NCBI GenBank assembly: GCA_025965195.1
Contig: JAOPXK010000081.1
Coordinates: 1-37,410, forward strand
Reading direction: 5' to 3'
DNA: 37,410 nt
DNA from: Marmoricola sp.
GTDB taxonomy: Bacteria; Actinomycetota; Actinomycetes; Propionibacteriales; Nocardioidaceae
Of the stretch, positions 16,535 through 25,627 are shown piece after piece (position 1 is the stretch's first letter; the number at the start of each line of letters is the position of its first letter). A program made the translations under genes and the position numbers. A model generated the notes under the pieces. That model searched no databases. It was not told the origin of the DNA and saw only the letters and a list, made by a program, of their open reading frames with translations.

Positions 16535-16563
16535 AGCGAAACATGCAAAGAGTTACATGTCAA
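16535..16563 (-). promoter_or_regulatory. Candidate promoter for the CocE-cupin operon
   Basis: On the minus strand TTGACA (16563-16558), a 17-base spacer and TTCGCT (16540-16535) would start transcription about 65 bases before the CocE ATG. The -35 is perfect and the -10 is poor. The flanking DNA is distinctly AT-rich compared with the island average. Confidence 0.4.
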
Positions 16564-16635
16564 GCATAGAGAAACTGACCGATGGATGTTGAAAATCACG
16601 CTCACACGAGCCGCCGAAGTCGAAAAAGATGTAGA

Positions 16636-16681
16636 TATTGACATTCCACTATTGACGTGACTGCGATCACATGGATAACGT
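16636..16681 (+). promoter_or_regulatory. Candidate promoter region for the importer operon, with a TATTGAC direct repeat
   Basis: TATTGACA (16636-16643) and TATTGACG (16650-16657) form a direct repeat with a 14-base period. The second overlaps a -35-like TTGACG (16652-16657), which is 18 bases from TAACGT (16676-16681), a TAnnnT -10. Transcription from here would begin after ATG 16671, which supports the downstream start at 16731. Confidence 0.35.
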
Positions 16682-16730
16682 CCGGGAAGCCGCAGCCCAG
16701 TCCAGGGCGGCCCACGAACGGAGTCGCTTC

Positions 16731-18272
16731 ATGGGTGATCCAGCGCTCCGATCTGGAACGGCCGGCGCTCCGCGCCTCGCCGTAGCTGGCGTGACCAAGA
16801 CCTTCGGTCGGAGCACCGTGCTGCGCGATCTCGATCTCGACATTGCTGCCGGTGAAGTCCATGCGCTCGTTGGGCACAACGGGTCGGGCAAATCCACGTT
16901 CGTGAAGGTCCTTGCGGGCTACCACCGCCCGGATCCGGGTGCCACCGGTAGGACCGACGGCGAAGTGTTCGACCTGGGTGACGCTCAATCCGCTGCGTCG
17001 GCCGGCCTCCGTTTCGTCCACCAGGACCTGGGACTGGTCGAGAGCCTCGACTCGGTCGACAACCTGTTCCTGGACACCCCGTTCCCCCAGGGGTTCGCCC
17101 ACAGGATCGACTGGCGGCAAGCTCGTCAGGTCACTGGCGAGCTGCTCGGCTCGCTCGGCTTCGACTTCGACACGTCCCTGCCTGTCAGGGAGCTCAGTCC
17201 GACTCAGCGCACCGCGCTTGCCGTTGCCCGAGCTGTACGGCCCGGCCGAGCCCCGACTCGGGTCGTCGTCCTCGACGAGCCAACAGCCGCTCTTCCGGCA
17301 CGTGATGTTGAGCGCATCTTCGGCGTCATCCGAGCGCTACAGAGCCAGGGCCTCGGGGTCCTGTACATCTCGCACCACCTTGAGGAGATCTTCGGTCTCG
17401 GTGGACGGGTGAGCGTTCTGCGCGATGGTCGCAGGATCGTGACGGCGCCAGCCGCGGAGCTCGACGAGCCAACCCTGATCGACCTCATGGTCGGTGATGT
17501 GGCACAGCCGCTCCGGATTGCCGGCGCCGGTGACGACCTCAGTTCGCTCGAGCCGGTGCTGGAGGTCCAGTCACTCGCGGCCCGTTCGATCATCGAGCTC
17601 GACTTCGAGGTCCGTCCGGGTGAAGTGGTGGGCATCGCCGGGGTCGACGGATCGGGTCGCGAATCCGTTGCGATGGCGCTGTACGGGGGAATCAACCGAT
17701 CCGGGGACGTGACGGTCGCAGGCGAACGACTCCCCGCGGGCCGACCGGACCTCGCGGTGGAGCATGGCCTCGGTCTGGTGCCAGCAGACCGGTCCGGGGA
17801 TGCGGTGATGGACACGATGTCGGTCACAGCCAACCTCGGCGTGGCCAGGATTCGTACGCGATGGCATGGACTCCTCCTCGACCACCAGGGCGAGGACGCG
17901 GAGGCCAGGCACTGGACTGCCAAGATCGCCATCCGCCCCCCGGATCCTGACGTTCCGATCGGTCTCCTCAGCGGCGGCAACCAGCAGAAAGTCGTCCTTG
18001 CTCGCTGGCTTCGTACGGAGCTGAAGGTCCTCGTTCTTGACGAGCCCACGAAGGGTGTCGACGTCTCCGCGGTGGCCGCCATCTGGGGGCTCGTCCTTGA
18101 GGCGGCCGCGGCCGGGACTGCAGTTGTGGTCTGTTCATCGGATACCGATGAACTAGTCGCGTGCTGCCACCGCGTCATCGTTATGCGCCGGGGCCGCGTC
18201 GCGGCAGTCGCCCAGGGCGACACCTTGCAGTCCTCCTTCGTCGATGCCGTGGCACTCGCCAGCACAAACTGA
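16731..18272 (+). CDS. Carbohydrate-type ABC importer, tandem ATPase (RbsA/MglA-like)
   Basis: A 513-residue cytoplasmic ATPase with two nucleotide-binding domains, energising the adjacent permease. Domain 1 has Walker A GHNGSGKST (48-56), a degenerate signature LSPTQRTALAVARA and Walker B VVVLDEPTAAL. Domain 2 has the altered Walker A GVDGSGRES, the strong signature LLSGGNQQKVVLARWL and Walker B VLVLDEPTKGVDV. This asymmetry is normal for RbsA-like proteins. I chose ATG 16731 because GGAG at 16720-16723 lies seven bases upstream; an in-frame ATG at 16671 adds 20 residues but has no ribosome binding site. It is the first gene of a nine-gene plus-strand run ending at 26266. Confidence 0.92.
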   Translation: MGDPALRSGTAGAPRLAVAGVTKTFGRSTVLRDLDLDIAAGEVHALVGHNGSGKSTFVKVLAGYHRPDPGATGRTDGEVFDLGDAQSAASAGLRFVHQDLGLVESLDSVDNLFLDTPFPQGFAHRIDWRQARQVTGELLGSLGFDFDTSLPVRELSPTQRTALAVARAVRPGRAPTRVVVLDEPTAALPARDVERIFGVIRALQSQGLGVLYISHHLEEIFGLGGRVSVLRDGRRIVTAPAAELDEPTLIDLMVGDVAQPLRIAGAGDDLSSLEPVLEVQSLAARSIIELDFEVRPGEVVGIAGVDGSGRESVAMALYGGINRSGDVTVAGERLPAGRPDLAVEHGLGLVPADRSGDAVMDTMSVTANLGVARIRTRWHGLLLDHQGEDAEARHWTAKIAIRPPDPDVPIGLLSGGNQQKVVLARWLRTELKVLVLDEPTKGVDVSAVAAIWGLVLEAAAAGTAVVVCSSDTDELVACCHRVIVMRRGRVAAVAQGDTLQSSFVDAVALASTN

Positions 18273-18282
18273 AAGCAAATCC

Positions 18283-19314
18283 ATGAACCTCACCTCAGCT
18301 CTTACCGTCGCGCGGCGTCCACGGGCGATCTCGTCGTCCACCTCCTCGCGATCCTCGGTTCGGGACCGGCTGCGACTTCAGCAGTTCTCCGGCGTGTACG
18401 TGTGGATCGCCATCACGGCGTTGTTCTGGCTCAAGGAGCCCGACATCTTCCCGACCACGCTGACGGTGAAGACGATCCTCGGTGACAACGCAATCGCCGG
18501 GTTGCTGGCACTGGGCGCGCTCCTTGCCTTCGCATCGGGCCTGATCGACCTGTCCTTCGCGAGCATCGCCGGCCTGGGACTGACGTGCGCGACGTGGATG
18601 TCCATCCACACCGCGATGCCGGGCTTGCTCATCGCGGTGCTGATGGTGATCGGCGGTGGCTCGATCGGTGTGATGTCCGGACTTCTGATCACCCGCCTCG
18701 GGTTGAGCAGCCTCGTCACGACGCTTGCCGTCTCGACCATCTGTCTCGGCTTGGCCGAGTACGTGACCGGCGGCAACACCCTGACTGCGCAGTGGTCGAC
18801 CGGTTTCCAGAACCTGGGACAGGGCTACCTGTGGGTCATCCCGTACCCGTTCATCTACCTCCTGGTCTTCGCCGTTGTCCTGTACTTCGTTCTCGAGCAC
18901 ACGACAGCTGGCCGGCGCATCCTGGCAACCGGAAGCAACCGAACCGCCGCACGGCTCGCCGGCATCAGGGTCGCCCGGGTGCAGGTGCTCACACTGTGCC
19001 TCTCCGGTGCGGTCGCCGGGTTCGCCGGCACCGTTCTCGCCGCAAAGATCGGTAGCGCCACTAGCTCCACGGGACCCGGCTACTTGCTGGCCGGCGTGGC
19101 GGCCCTCTTCCTGGGCGAGACCCAGGTCCGTGGACGAGTCAACGTGTGGGGAACGGTCCTGGCTGTGCTCCTCATCGGCACCGGCATCAAGGGTCTTCAG
19201 CTCATGGGCGCTCAGCCGTGGGTGAACGACTTCTTCAACGGAACGCTCCTGCTCGTCGCCGTCGGGCTCGCAGCTCGGACGCGGTCGGCAGACGGCTCTC
19301 GGAACCAATCCTGA
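18283..19314 (+). CDS. ABC importer permease (RbsC-like, BPD_transp_2)
   Basis: A 343-residue integral membrane permease of the ribose/sugar importer class, translocating the substrate handed over by the lipoprotein. A short polar N-terminal tail (1-38) is followed by eight to ten hydrophobic segments, beginning with VWIAITALFWL. It includes the family motif ASGLIDLSFASIAGLG near residue 90, and the cytoplasmic coupling loop TAGRRILATGSNRTAARLAGIRVARVQ near 210-235. ATG 18283 starts 10 bases after the ATPase gene. The canonical GExDLS motif of this family reads GLIDLS here. Confidence 0.9.
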   Translation: MNLTSALTVARRPRAISSSTSSRSSVRDRLRLQQFSGVYVWIAITALFWLKEPDIFPTTLTVKTILGDNAIAGLLALGALLAFASGLIDLSFASIAGLGLTCATWMSIHTAMPGLLIAVLMVIGGGSIGVMSGLLITRLGLSSLVTTLAVSTICLGLAEYVTGGNTLTAQWSTGFQNLGQGYLWVIPYPFIYLLVFAVVLYFVLEHTTAGRRILATGSNRTAARLAGIRVARVQVLTLCLSGAVAGFAGTVLAAKIGSATSSTGPGYLLAGVAALFLGETQVRGRVNVWGTVLAVLLIGTGIKGLQLMGAQPWVNDFFNGTLLLVAVGLAARTRSADGSRNQS

Positions 19315-19352
19315 TCTGCACCACGCATCACCGACACATGAGGAGTTCCACC

Positions 19353-20483
19353 ATGAACACACGCAGAGCAATGACGATCCTCGGGGGTGCGGTCGCTATG
19401 GCGCTGGTCCTCGCAGGCTGCGGGGGAGGCGGATCGGACACATCGAGCGGCGGAAAGCCCTCCAATATTTCTTCCGACGTCAAGAGCATGCTCGCGTCGT
19501 ACCTGACTCCGCCGACGGCGCTGGTGGTGAACACGCCGCTGAGCAAGACGCCACCAACTGGCAAGAAGGTGGTGCTGCTCAGCAACGGCATCGAAATCGT
19601 GCGAGAGACGGGCGATGGGATCAAGGCCGCGGCCGACGCACTGGGCTGGTCGTTCAGCACGATGACCTACGACCAGAACAACCCCGCGACCATCAACTCC
19701 TCGATGCTCGCGGCCATTGCCCAGGGCGCCGATGTCGTCATGCTGACGGCCACCGACGCGTCGATCTACTCCAACGCGCTCGCTGAGGCCCGCAAGCGGG
19801 GCACGGTCATCATCGACATCTCCTCCGGAAACAAGCCGACCGACGGCGTGACTGCACTGGTCAACAATGCGTCCCAGAACGGTCCGGTCTGGGGCAAGAT
19901 CGCCGCGCTCGGGATCCTGGCCGACGCAGCGAAGGCAGGCAGCAACCCGAGCATCGGCATCGTGACCACGCCCGTCTTCGAGACGATCCTGGGATCCACG
20001 AACACCGCTGCCGAGCAGACGGTCAAGGCCGAGTGCTCGAGCTGCTCTGTCGACTCGATCCAGATCGCGCCCAACGATGTCTTCGCAGGCAAGACGTCCG
20101 CGGATGTCGTGTCTTACCTGCAGCGAAACCCCAAGGTGAACTACCTCCTCCTCGGGGCGTCGCTGTTCGACGAGGGCCTGGAGCCCGCGCTGAAAGCTGC
20201 AGGACTCGACAAGGTCAAGATCTTCGGGGTCGCGCCGTTGGCTGCGCAGCTCAAGGCAGTGACTGCAGGTCAGGAGGGCGGATGGGTCGCCGACCCGCTC
20301 AACGTGCTGGGCTGGATGGCGGTCGATGCCGCTGCGAGGTCCTTCACCGGTGACGACCCGATGGTCTACAACAGCGTGGGTGTTCCGACCTACCTGATCA
20401 CGAAGGACACTGCCGGATCGGGCCTCGAGGTGCCGACGGACTACCAGGACCAGTTTAAGAAGATGTGGGGTCTCGGCGGCTGA
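19353..20483 (+). CDS. Substrate-binding lipoprotein of the first Rbs-type ABC importer
   Basis: A 376-residue periplasmic-binding-protein-like lipoprotein (type 1 fold, Peripla_BP_4). The signal peptide ends in the lipobox LVLAGC with the lipidated Cys23, followed by a glycine-serine linker. The mature protein begins its first Rossmann-like lobe at GKKVVLLSNGIEIVRETGDGIKAAA, and the hinge-containing second lobe includes NPSIGIVTTPVFETILG and KVKIFGVAPLAAQLKAV. A Shine-Dalgarno AGGAG lies eight bases before ATG 19353. It differs clearly from the second island-encoded binding protein (30021-31205), so the two importers probably take different ligands or arose separately. Confidence 0.92.
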   Translation: MNTRRAMTILGGAVAMALVLAGCGGGGSDTSSGGKPSNISSDVKSMLASYLTPPTALVVNTPLSKTPPTGKKVVLLSNGIEIVRETGDGIKAAADALGWSFSTMTYDQNNPATINSSMLAAIAQGADVVMLTATDASIYSNALAEARKRGTVIIDISSGNKPTDGVTALVNNASQNGPVWGKIAALGILADAAKAGSNPSIGIVTTPVFETILGSTNTAAEQTVKAECSSCSVDSIQIAPNDVFAGKTSADVVSYLQRNPKVNYLLLGASLFDEGLEPALKAAGLDKVKIFGVAPLAAQLKAVTAGQEGGWVADPLNVLGWMAVDAAARSFTGDDPMVYNSVGVPTYLITKDTAGSGLEVPTDYQDQFKKMWGLGG

Positions 20484-20585
20484 GGGGTCAGACCGTCTCG
20501 GGTGGCGGGCGCGGTTCACGCGCCCGCCACCCCGTGCCGGCGAACGATGCACACCACTCGCGATTCAACTGAGAACGAGAGACAG

Positions 20586-21500
20586 ATGAGTTCGACGTAC
20601 CCAGAAGGTGATCCCCGGCGCGCGCTGGCAGGGTCAGTCCCCGGCTTGGCTGCGCACGGGGGAGCGCGGGCTGCGAGCGTCTTCGACCTCAACCGCGAGC
20701 GCCCCGATGACGTGCTCCTGCGTGGCAGTAGGTGCTGGGCCGTCCGGGCGCAGAACTTCGCCGTTTGCCTGATCGATCTCGTCGCCGGCGAGACGTTGGG
20801 CCCCCAGGGGCAGGACAACGAGCACTTGGTTCTGGTGTCGGCCGGGACCGTCCGGATCACTGACGTCAACAACGCAACCGTCGAGGTGACGGCGCCGTCG
20901 GTGGTGATCGTGCCGCCCGGAGGGTGCGCGCTTGCAGCGGGCTCCGACGGGCGGGTCATCTTGATCTCGGAGACCGAGGACGAGACTCGCCCCCCGATGG
21001 CGCGCAATGCTCGCGATTACATAACAGTCGACCCGCTCATCGCCTCGCGCGGACCGCGAGCGGCGTCCCGCGTTCCCGGTCTCCGGGTACACAGCATGGA
21101 TGAGGTGGCCGATGACCCGGATCGCCTTGGACGGATCGTGCGGTCGTCGAGCCTGATGGTCAACTGGTTCCCTGACCAGATCAAGCCGCGCGACGGCGAG
21201 ATGCTCTCGCCGCACGCGCACGACGACTTCGAGCAGTGCACGATCACGCTCGCCGGCACCTTCGCGCATCACCTGCGTACCCCGTGGACGTCGCGGATGT
21301 CGCAGTGGCGGGCCGACGATCATCCTCGGGTCGACAGCCCGTCGATCACCATCATCCCGCCGCCGCTGGTTCACACGACGCAAGGCGTCGAGGGCGACCT
21401 GTTTCAGCTCGTCGACGTCTTCTCGCCGCCACGTCAGGATTTCCTCGACCAGGGCTGGGTCCTGAACGCCGACGACTACGTCACAGACCTGAGCCAGTGA
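20586..21500 (+). CDS. Double-cupin protein
   Basis: A 304-residue protein with two cupin barrels. The N-terminal barrel (about 50-130) has DNEHLVLVSAGTVRITD and APSVVIVPPGGCALAAG. The C-terminal barrel (about 200-290) has the histidine-rich first motif LSPHAHDDFEQCTITLAGTFAHH and the second motif SITIIPPPLVHTTQGV, which would supply metal ligands. Two-barrel cupins include ring-cleavage dioxygenases (gentisate type) and sugar-acid isomerases; I cannot choose between them. ATG 20586 follows a GAGAGACAG stretch. The stop overlaps the next gene's GTG (GTGA), so the cupin and aldolase-SnoaL proteins are translationally coupled. Confidence 0.85.
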   Translation: MSSTYPEGDPRRALAGSVPGLAAHGGARAASVFDLNRERPDDVLLRGSRCWAVRAQNFAVCLIDLVAGETLGPQGQDNEHLVLVSAGTVRITDVNNATVEVTAPSVVIVPPGGCALAAGSDGRVILISETEDETRPPMARNARDYITVDPLIASRGPRAASRVPGLRVHSMDEVADDPDRLGRIVRSSSLMVNWFPDQIKPRDGEMLSPHAHDDFEQCTITLAGTFAHHLRTPWTSRMSQWRADDHPRVDSPSITIIPPPLVHTTQGVEGDLFQLVDVFSPPRQDFLDQGWVLNADDYVTDLSQ

Positions 21501-22699
21501 GCAGCGCGGCTGGAATGGTTGGCACTTGGGTCAAGCTCCCAACCGTGGAGGTCGTCGAGATCCTTGCCGTTGCAGGACTGGACTTCGTGATCATCGACCT
21601 CGAGCACGGTGCCTTCAGCATGGAGACGGCGTCCCAGATGATCGGCGCTGCCCACGCAGCGGGGATACGACCACTGGTGCGGGTCCCCGCAGCCACAGCC
21701 GCATTCGTCCAACCTGTGCTCGATGCCGGTGCAGCAGGCATCGTCGTGCCGCATGTGGAAGATCGTGAGTCAGCCCGCGAGGCAGTCCGTGCGGTGCGGT
21801 TTCCGCCTGTGGGCGAACGAGGTGCCAGCCCATCTGGACGTGCTGGGCTATGGGGGACCGTGGGACTCGACGACTACCTGGCTGCCGGCGAGGCGGTCAT
21901 CCTCATCGCCCAGGTCGAGAGCATGAAGGCACTCGCGGCGATCGAGCAGATTGGGACGGTGCCTGGCATCGACATGGTCTTCATCGGCGAGGTGGACCTC
22001 GCGGCGTCCAGTGGTCTGGCAGTCAACGACCCCGCACTGCGTCGACAGGTCGACGCAGCTGAGGCGATCTGCGGGCGAGCCGGCCTGAGGCTGGGTGGTG
22101 GGGCGAAGGACGGCGCCGAGGCGGCGAGCAAGCTCGCGAGCGGCTACGGGCTTGTGACCGTAAGCACGGATCTGGGCCTTCTCCGCACCGCAGCGGCAGA
22201 GGTCGCGGCAGCAGTGGGTCAGACACCGTCCGAAGAGATCGCGCCCGCTTTGCCCGCACCGTCGGAATCACGGTTGCGCGACGAGCTTCTCGCGCTGGTC
22301 ACTGCTGTCTGGTTCGAGATCGACCGCACCGACGGGAAGGCAGTGTCGGGCTACTTCACCGATGACGCGACGCTAGCGATCGCCCGCTCCACGGCCAGTG
22401 GGAAAGACGAGATCGATGCGCTCTACGCGAACCGGCACGACCGCGGGCCCAGGGTCTCCCGACACTGTGTGACCAACCTGCACATCGTCGAGGTCGGCGC
22501 ATCCGCGGTCCGCGCTTCGTCGACCCTCCTGCTGTTCGCCGAGGACGGCGAAGCTCCGCTGACGCGGATGGCGCCTGCGCTGGTGGCAGACGTCGAGGAC
22601 ACCTTCGTCCACCGCCAAGGCCGATGGCTGATCCAGAGCCGTCACATCAAGCCCCAGTTCATCCCCGAAGAGGGCGGCCTAGCGGTTCCCACCGAGTAG
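21497..22699 (+). CDS. HpcH/HpaI-family aldolase fused to a C-terminal SnoaL-like domain
   Basis: A 400-residue protein. Residues 7-240 are an HpcH/HpaI aldolase, class II enzymes that split 4-hydroxy-2-oxo acids to pyruvate plus an aldehyde. The family catalytic pattern is present: DLEHG (Asp34, His37), LVRVP, the metal ligand Glu141 in AQVES and the metal ligand Asp167 in GEVDLAAS, where most members read GPxDLS. A short acidic/proline linker (245-256) leads to residues about 257-388, which look like a SnoaL-like/NTF2-fold domain: RLRDELLALVTAVWFEIDRTDG, YFTDDATLAI, VEDTFVHRQGRWLIQSRHI. Aldolases of this family are normally about 250-270 residues and single-domain. The start is GTG 21497, overlapping the previous stop; ATG 21515 is an alternative. 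Confidence 0.88.
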   Translation: MSSAAGMVGTWVKLPTVEVVEILAVAGLDFVIIDLEHGAFSMETASQMIGAAHAAGIRPLVRVPAATAAFVQPVLDAGAAGIVVPHVEDRESAREAVRAVRFPPVGERGASPSGRAGLWGTVGLDDYLAAGEAVILIAQVESMKALAAIEQIGTVPGIDMVFIGEVDLAASSGLAVNDPALRRQVDAAEAICGRAGLRLGGGAKDGAEAASKLASGYGLVTVSTDLGLLRTAAAEVAAAVGQTPSEEIAPALPAPSESRLRDELLALVTAVWFEIDRTDGKAVSGYFTDDATLAIARSTASGKDEIDALYANRHDRGPRVSRHCVTNLHIVEVGASAVRASSTLLLFAEDGEAPLTRMAPALVADVEDTFVHRQGRWLIQSRHIKPQFIPEEGGLAVPTE

Positions 22700-22742
22700 C
22701 AGCCCACGCGAGAGCGCTATCACCCACAGCGAAAGGACGACC

Positions 22743-24020
22743 ATGAGCCGACCCAACGTAGATCAGGAAGTCACCGGCGCGGCCGCTCAAGCGCCGACAT
22801 CATTTCCGATGCCGGCCGCGAAAGGGGCCCTTCCCATCCTCGACTCCATTCTCTTTACCGACCTCCTCCCGGAAGTGCCGGCATGGGAGCTGTCCGCGGG
22901 GCAGCGGCACTACCGCGATCCCTTCGTCGGGATCACCGAGGCAGGTGAACCACAACGGGGGCTCTACCCACTGACCGACACCGGTGAGCGGCCCCGGGAG
23001 GCGGTTGCCGCAGCGGTGGCGTACCTCGATGCACTGGCGCCGTACCAGCGCACACTCGCCCAGCTGCCGATGGATTCCCCCGACTGGCGGCTCTGGACGA
23101 ACGCGATCCCGACATGGAGTCCCAAGGGTCTGCGTCTCGAGCGGCTGGACGCATCCTTGCGAAGTCTGGCGCTTCAGATCATCGAGGCGAGCCTCAGCCC
23201 CGATGGCTATGCGTTGGTCAGGTCGGCGATGCAGCTCAACGGCGCGCTCGGCGAGCTCGTCGACGACTATCGCGACACCCTCACCGAGTTCAGCTACTGG
23301 TTCACGATCTACGGCGAACCAGCTTCAGGGGACCCGTGGGGCTGGCAGCTGATGGGGCACCACCTCGACCTCCACCATGTCTTCGTGGGTAGCCAGGTGA
23401 CCTTCGCGCCGGTGTTCATCGGAGCCGAGCCGACAGTCGCGGTCTCGGGAACCTACGAGGGCGTGCGTGCGCTGGACGAGGAGACCGAACGCGGCCTCGA
23501 TCTCCGACGGGCGCTCTCGGAGGATCAGGAGCAGGAATTCCTGCTGAGCGCGACCCTGTCACCAGAAGACCTCCCCGAAGAGCTCGCCGGCCCGTGGAAC
23601 GGGCGCCACGTCGGTGCTGCCGGACGTGACAACCTCGTGTTGCCACCGGAAGGCATCGAGGTTCGCAGGCTGACTGGTGACCAGACGGACCTCCTGGTCG
23701 AGCTGCTCCGGGTCTACCTCGACCGGATGCCACGGGTGCACGCCGACGCCAAGCTCGAGCAGGTCCTGCGCCATCTCGACGAGACCCGGTTCATCTGGCG
23801 TGGCGGCCACGACGACGTGGCGCCGTTCTACTACCGGGTGCACTCTCCTGTCCTGCTCGTGGAGTACGACAACCATCCGGGCGTGTTCCTGGGCAACCAG
23901 GAACCCGCTCGGTTCCACGTGCACACGATCGTCCGCGAGCCGAACGGCAACGACTACGCGAAGGACCTGCTCGCCCAGCACTACGCGCTGCACCACGGCG
24001 GCCGGATGGAGCACCAGTGA
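22743..24020 (+). CDS. DUF3500 family protein
   Basis: A 425-residue protein of the DUF3500 family, function unknown. The recognisable features are the histidine-rich GWQLMGHHLDLHHVF near residue 200, TFAPVFIGAEPTV just after, and the C-terminal HSPVLLVEYDNHPGVF with FHVHTIVREPNGNDYAKDLL near 375-415. The conserved histidines and acidic residues could form a metal site, which is inference. There is no signal peptide. AAGGA eight or so bases upstream supports ATG 22743. The stop overlaps the enoyl-CoA hydratase gene start (GTGA). Its fixed position between the aldolase and the hydratase suggests a catalytic role in this pathway. Confidence 0.85.
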   Translation: MSRPNVDQEVTGAAAQAPTSFPMPAAKGALPILDSILFTDLLPEVPAWELSAGQRHYRDPFVGITEAGEPQRGLYPLTDTGERPREAVAAAVAYLDALAPYQRTLAQLPMDSPDWRLWTNAIPTWSPKGLRLERLDASLRSLALQIIEASLSPDGYALVRSAMQLNGALGELVDDYRDTLTEFSYWFTIYGEPASGDPWGWQLMGHHLDLHHVFVGSQVTFAPVFIGAEPTVAVSGTYEGVRALDEETERGLDLRRALSEDQEQEFLLSATLSPEDLPEELAGPWNGRHVGAAGRDNLVLPPEGIEVRRLTGDQTDLLVELLRVYLDRMPRVHADAKLEQVLRHLDETRFIWRGGHDDVAPFYYRVHSPVLLVEYDNHPGVFLGNQEPARFHVHTIVREPNGNDYAKDLLAQHYALHHGGRMEHQ

Positions 24021-24790
24021 CGAGTGGTTCTGCCGGTGTCGCGCGCTCGACCCACGGGGTGGCCGCACTCCTCCAGCTCGGCGACGGGTCCCGGCTCAAC
24101 ACGCTCGGTCGAGCGGGCTGGCGCGCTCTCGACACGATGGTCGCGACGGCTGCGGCGGATCCTGACGTCGCCGCAGTCGTCATCGCCGGTGCCAGCGAGA
24201 CCTTCAGCGCCGGGTCGGACCTGAACGAGTGGTCCGGCTCCAGCATGGAGGAGGTCGAGCGGACCTTCGACGTCATGGAAGCGTGCTTCCAGACGATCGA
24301 GGGAGCACCGGTTCCGGTGCTTGCTGCTGTCGAGGGGTTTGCCGCCGGTGCGGGCTGTCAGCTCGCTCTGGCCTGCGACCTCGTCGTGATGTCCCGAGAA
24401 GCGCGCCTGGGCATGCCTGTTGCCCGGCTCGGCATCCTGGCCTCCCGGGCCTTCGCGGTCAGGGTCTCCCGGCGATGCGGTACCGCCATGGCTTCGGACC
24501 TCTACCTGACGGGTCGTCTCCTGACGGCTGACGAGTCGCTCCGAGCCGGCCTCGTCACGCGGCTGGTGCCGCCCGGACTCGCACGCGCCGAGGCGCTCGC
24601 CCTGGCCGAGGTCATCTCGTCCACGCCGTCGAGCGCGTTGCGCGCGGCCAAGGACGCCTTGAGGCGTGCGAACCCGACGAGTGAGGTCGCGCGACTGGAG
24701 GCCACCGGCCCGGTGGCCGGTCCGCGGGTCTCGTACGGCGAGTTCAGCGGGGCGGTCGACGCCTTCTTCGCCGACAGGCTGCCGTCGTGA
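24017..24790 (+). CDS. Enoyl-CoA hydratase/isomerase family protein
   Basis: A 257-residue crotonase-fold protein acting on a CoA thioester. The oxyanion-hole segments are visible: ASETFSAGSDLNEW near residue 60 (the usual CAGxDL is SAGSDL) and AAVEGFAAGAGCQLALACDLVVMS near 100. Where hydratases usually carry a catalytic glutamate, the region reads ARLGMPVARLGIL, so the exact reaction (hydration, isomerisation or hydrolysis) is uncertain. The GTG start overlaps the DUF3500 stop by four bases. The C-terminus ends 54 bases before the first CoA-transferase gene. Confidence 0.9.
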   Translation: MTSGSAGVARSTHGVAALLQLGDGSRLNTLGRAGWRALDTMVATAAADPDVAAVVIAGASETFSAGSDLNEWSGSSMEEVERTFDVMEACFQTIEGAPVPVLAAVEGFAAGAGCQLALACDLVVMSREARLGMPVARLGILASRAFAVRVSRRCGTAMASDLYLTGRLLTADESLRAGLVTRLVPPGLARAEALALAEVISSTPSSALRAAKDALRRANPTSEVARLEATGPVAGPRVSYGEFSGAVDAFFADRLPS

Positions 24791-24843
24791 ACAGCTGGAC
24801 GGCTGCCCCGCAGCCGGTCCGATCAACCAAGGGAGACAAGACG

Positions 24844-25626
24844 ATGGACAAGGTGGTGTCGTCGGCAGCGCAGGCCGTTGCGGACATCCCGAACGGTGCG
24901 CGGATCTCGGTCGGGGGCTTCGGGCTGTGCGGGGTGCCGTCCGTGCTCATCGCCGCGCTGCTGGAGGCAGGGACCCATGACCTCGAGGCTGTGTCGAACA
25001 ACGGCGGCGTCGACGACTGGGGGCTGGGGTTGTTGCTGTCCGCGAAGCGCATCCGCCGGATGATCTCGTCCTACGTCGGTGAGAACAAGGAGTTCGCCCG
25101 GCAGTACCTCGGCGGTGAGCTCGAGGTCGAGCTGACACCACAAGGCACGCTGGCCGAGCGGATGCGCGCCGGCGGGTCCGGGATCGCCGGCTTCTTCACG
25201 GCGACGGGGGTCGGCACGCAGGTGGCCGAGGGCGGGCTGCCCTGGCTGTACGACTCGTCGGGAGACGTCATCAAGTCATCGCCGGAGAAGCTGGTCATGG
25301 TGTTCGAGACCGCGTCAGGGGAGCGCGAGTTCGTGCTGGAGGAGGCGATCACTGCGGACTTCGGGCTGGTGCGAGCCTGGAAGGGCGACCGGCACGGCAA
25401 CCTCGTCTACCGGGACTCGGCACGGAACTTCAACCCGTTGGCGGCGATGTGTGGCCAGATCACGATCGCCGAGGTGGAGGAGCTGGTCGAGCCCGGAGAG
25501 CTGCAACCCAACGACGTCCACACTCCCGGGGTGTTCGTGCACCGGGTGGTGGCGCTCACCCCCGAGCAAGCGGTCGACAAGCGCATCGAGCGTCGTACCG
25601 TCCGGGCTCGTGCGGAAGCGTCCTGA
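24844..25626 (+). CDS. scoA: 3-oxoacid CoA-transferase, subunit A (first copy)
   Basis: A 260-residue alpha subunit of a family I CoA-transferase, which moves CoA from a donor such as succinyl-CoA to a 3-oxo acid. The N-terminal motif is [18 protein letters not shown], and [33 protein letters not shown] and [19 protein letters not shown] follow as in ScoA/PcaI proteins. I chose ATG 24844, after GGGAG, because homologues begin MDKxxxSAAxAVADI; an in-frame GTG at 24787 overlapping the hydratase stop would add 19 unrelated residues. It is followed by subunit B after one base. A close paralogue lies at 33076-33918. Confidence 0.93.
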   Translation: MDKVVSSAAQAVADIPNGARISVGGFGLCGVPSVLIAALLEAGTHDLEAVSNNGGVDDWGLGLLLSAKRIRRMISSYVGENKEFARQYLGGELEVELTPQGTLAERMRAGGSGIAGFFTATGVGTQVAEGGLPWLYDSSGDVIKSSPEKLVMVFETASGEREFVLEEAITADFGLVRAWKGDRHGNLVYRDSARNFNPLAAMCGQITIAEVEELVEPGELQPNDVHTPGVFVHRVVALTPEQAVDKRIERRTVRARAEAS

Positions 25627-25627
25627 G

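Noticed and set aside
16638-16666. TTGACA at 16638-16643 as the -35 of the importer operon
   Set aside because: No TAnnnT at 16-18 bases downstream; the second repeat TTGACG at 16652 gives a better pairing.
16671-16730. Upstream ATG start for the first ABC ATPase
   Set aside because: There is no ribosome binding site and it overlaps a likely -10; ATG 16731 has GGAG at good spacing.
24787-24843. GTG start for scoA overlapping the hydratase stop
   Set aside because: The GTGA overlap is tempting, but the extra 19 residues are not family-like and ATG 24844 has a good ribosome binding site.
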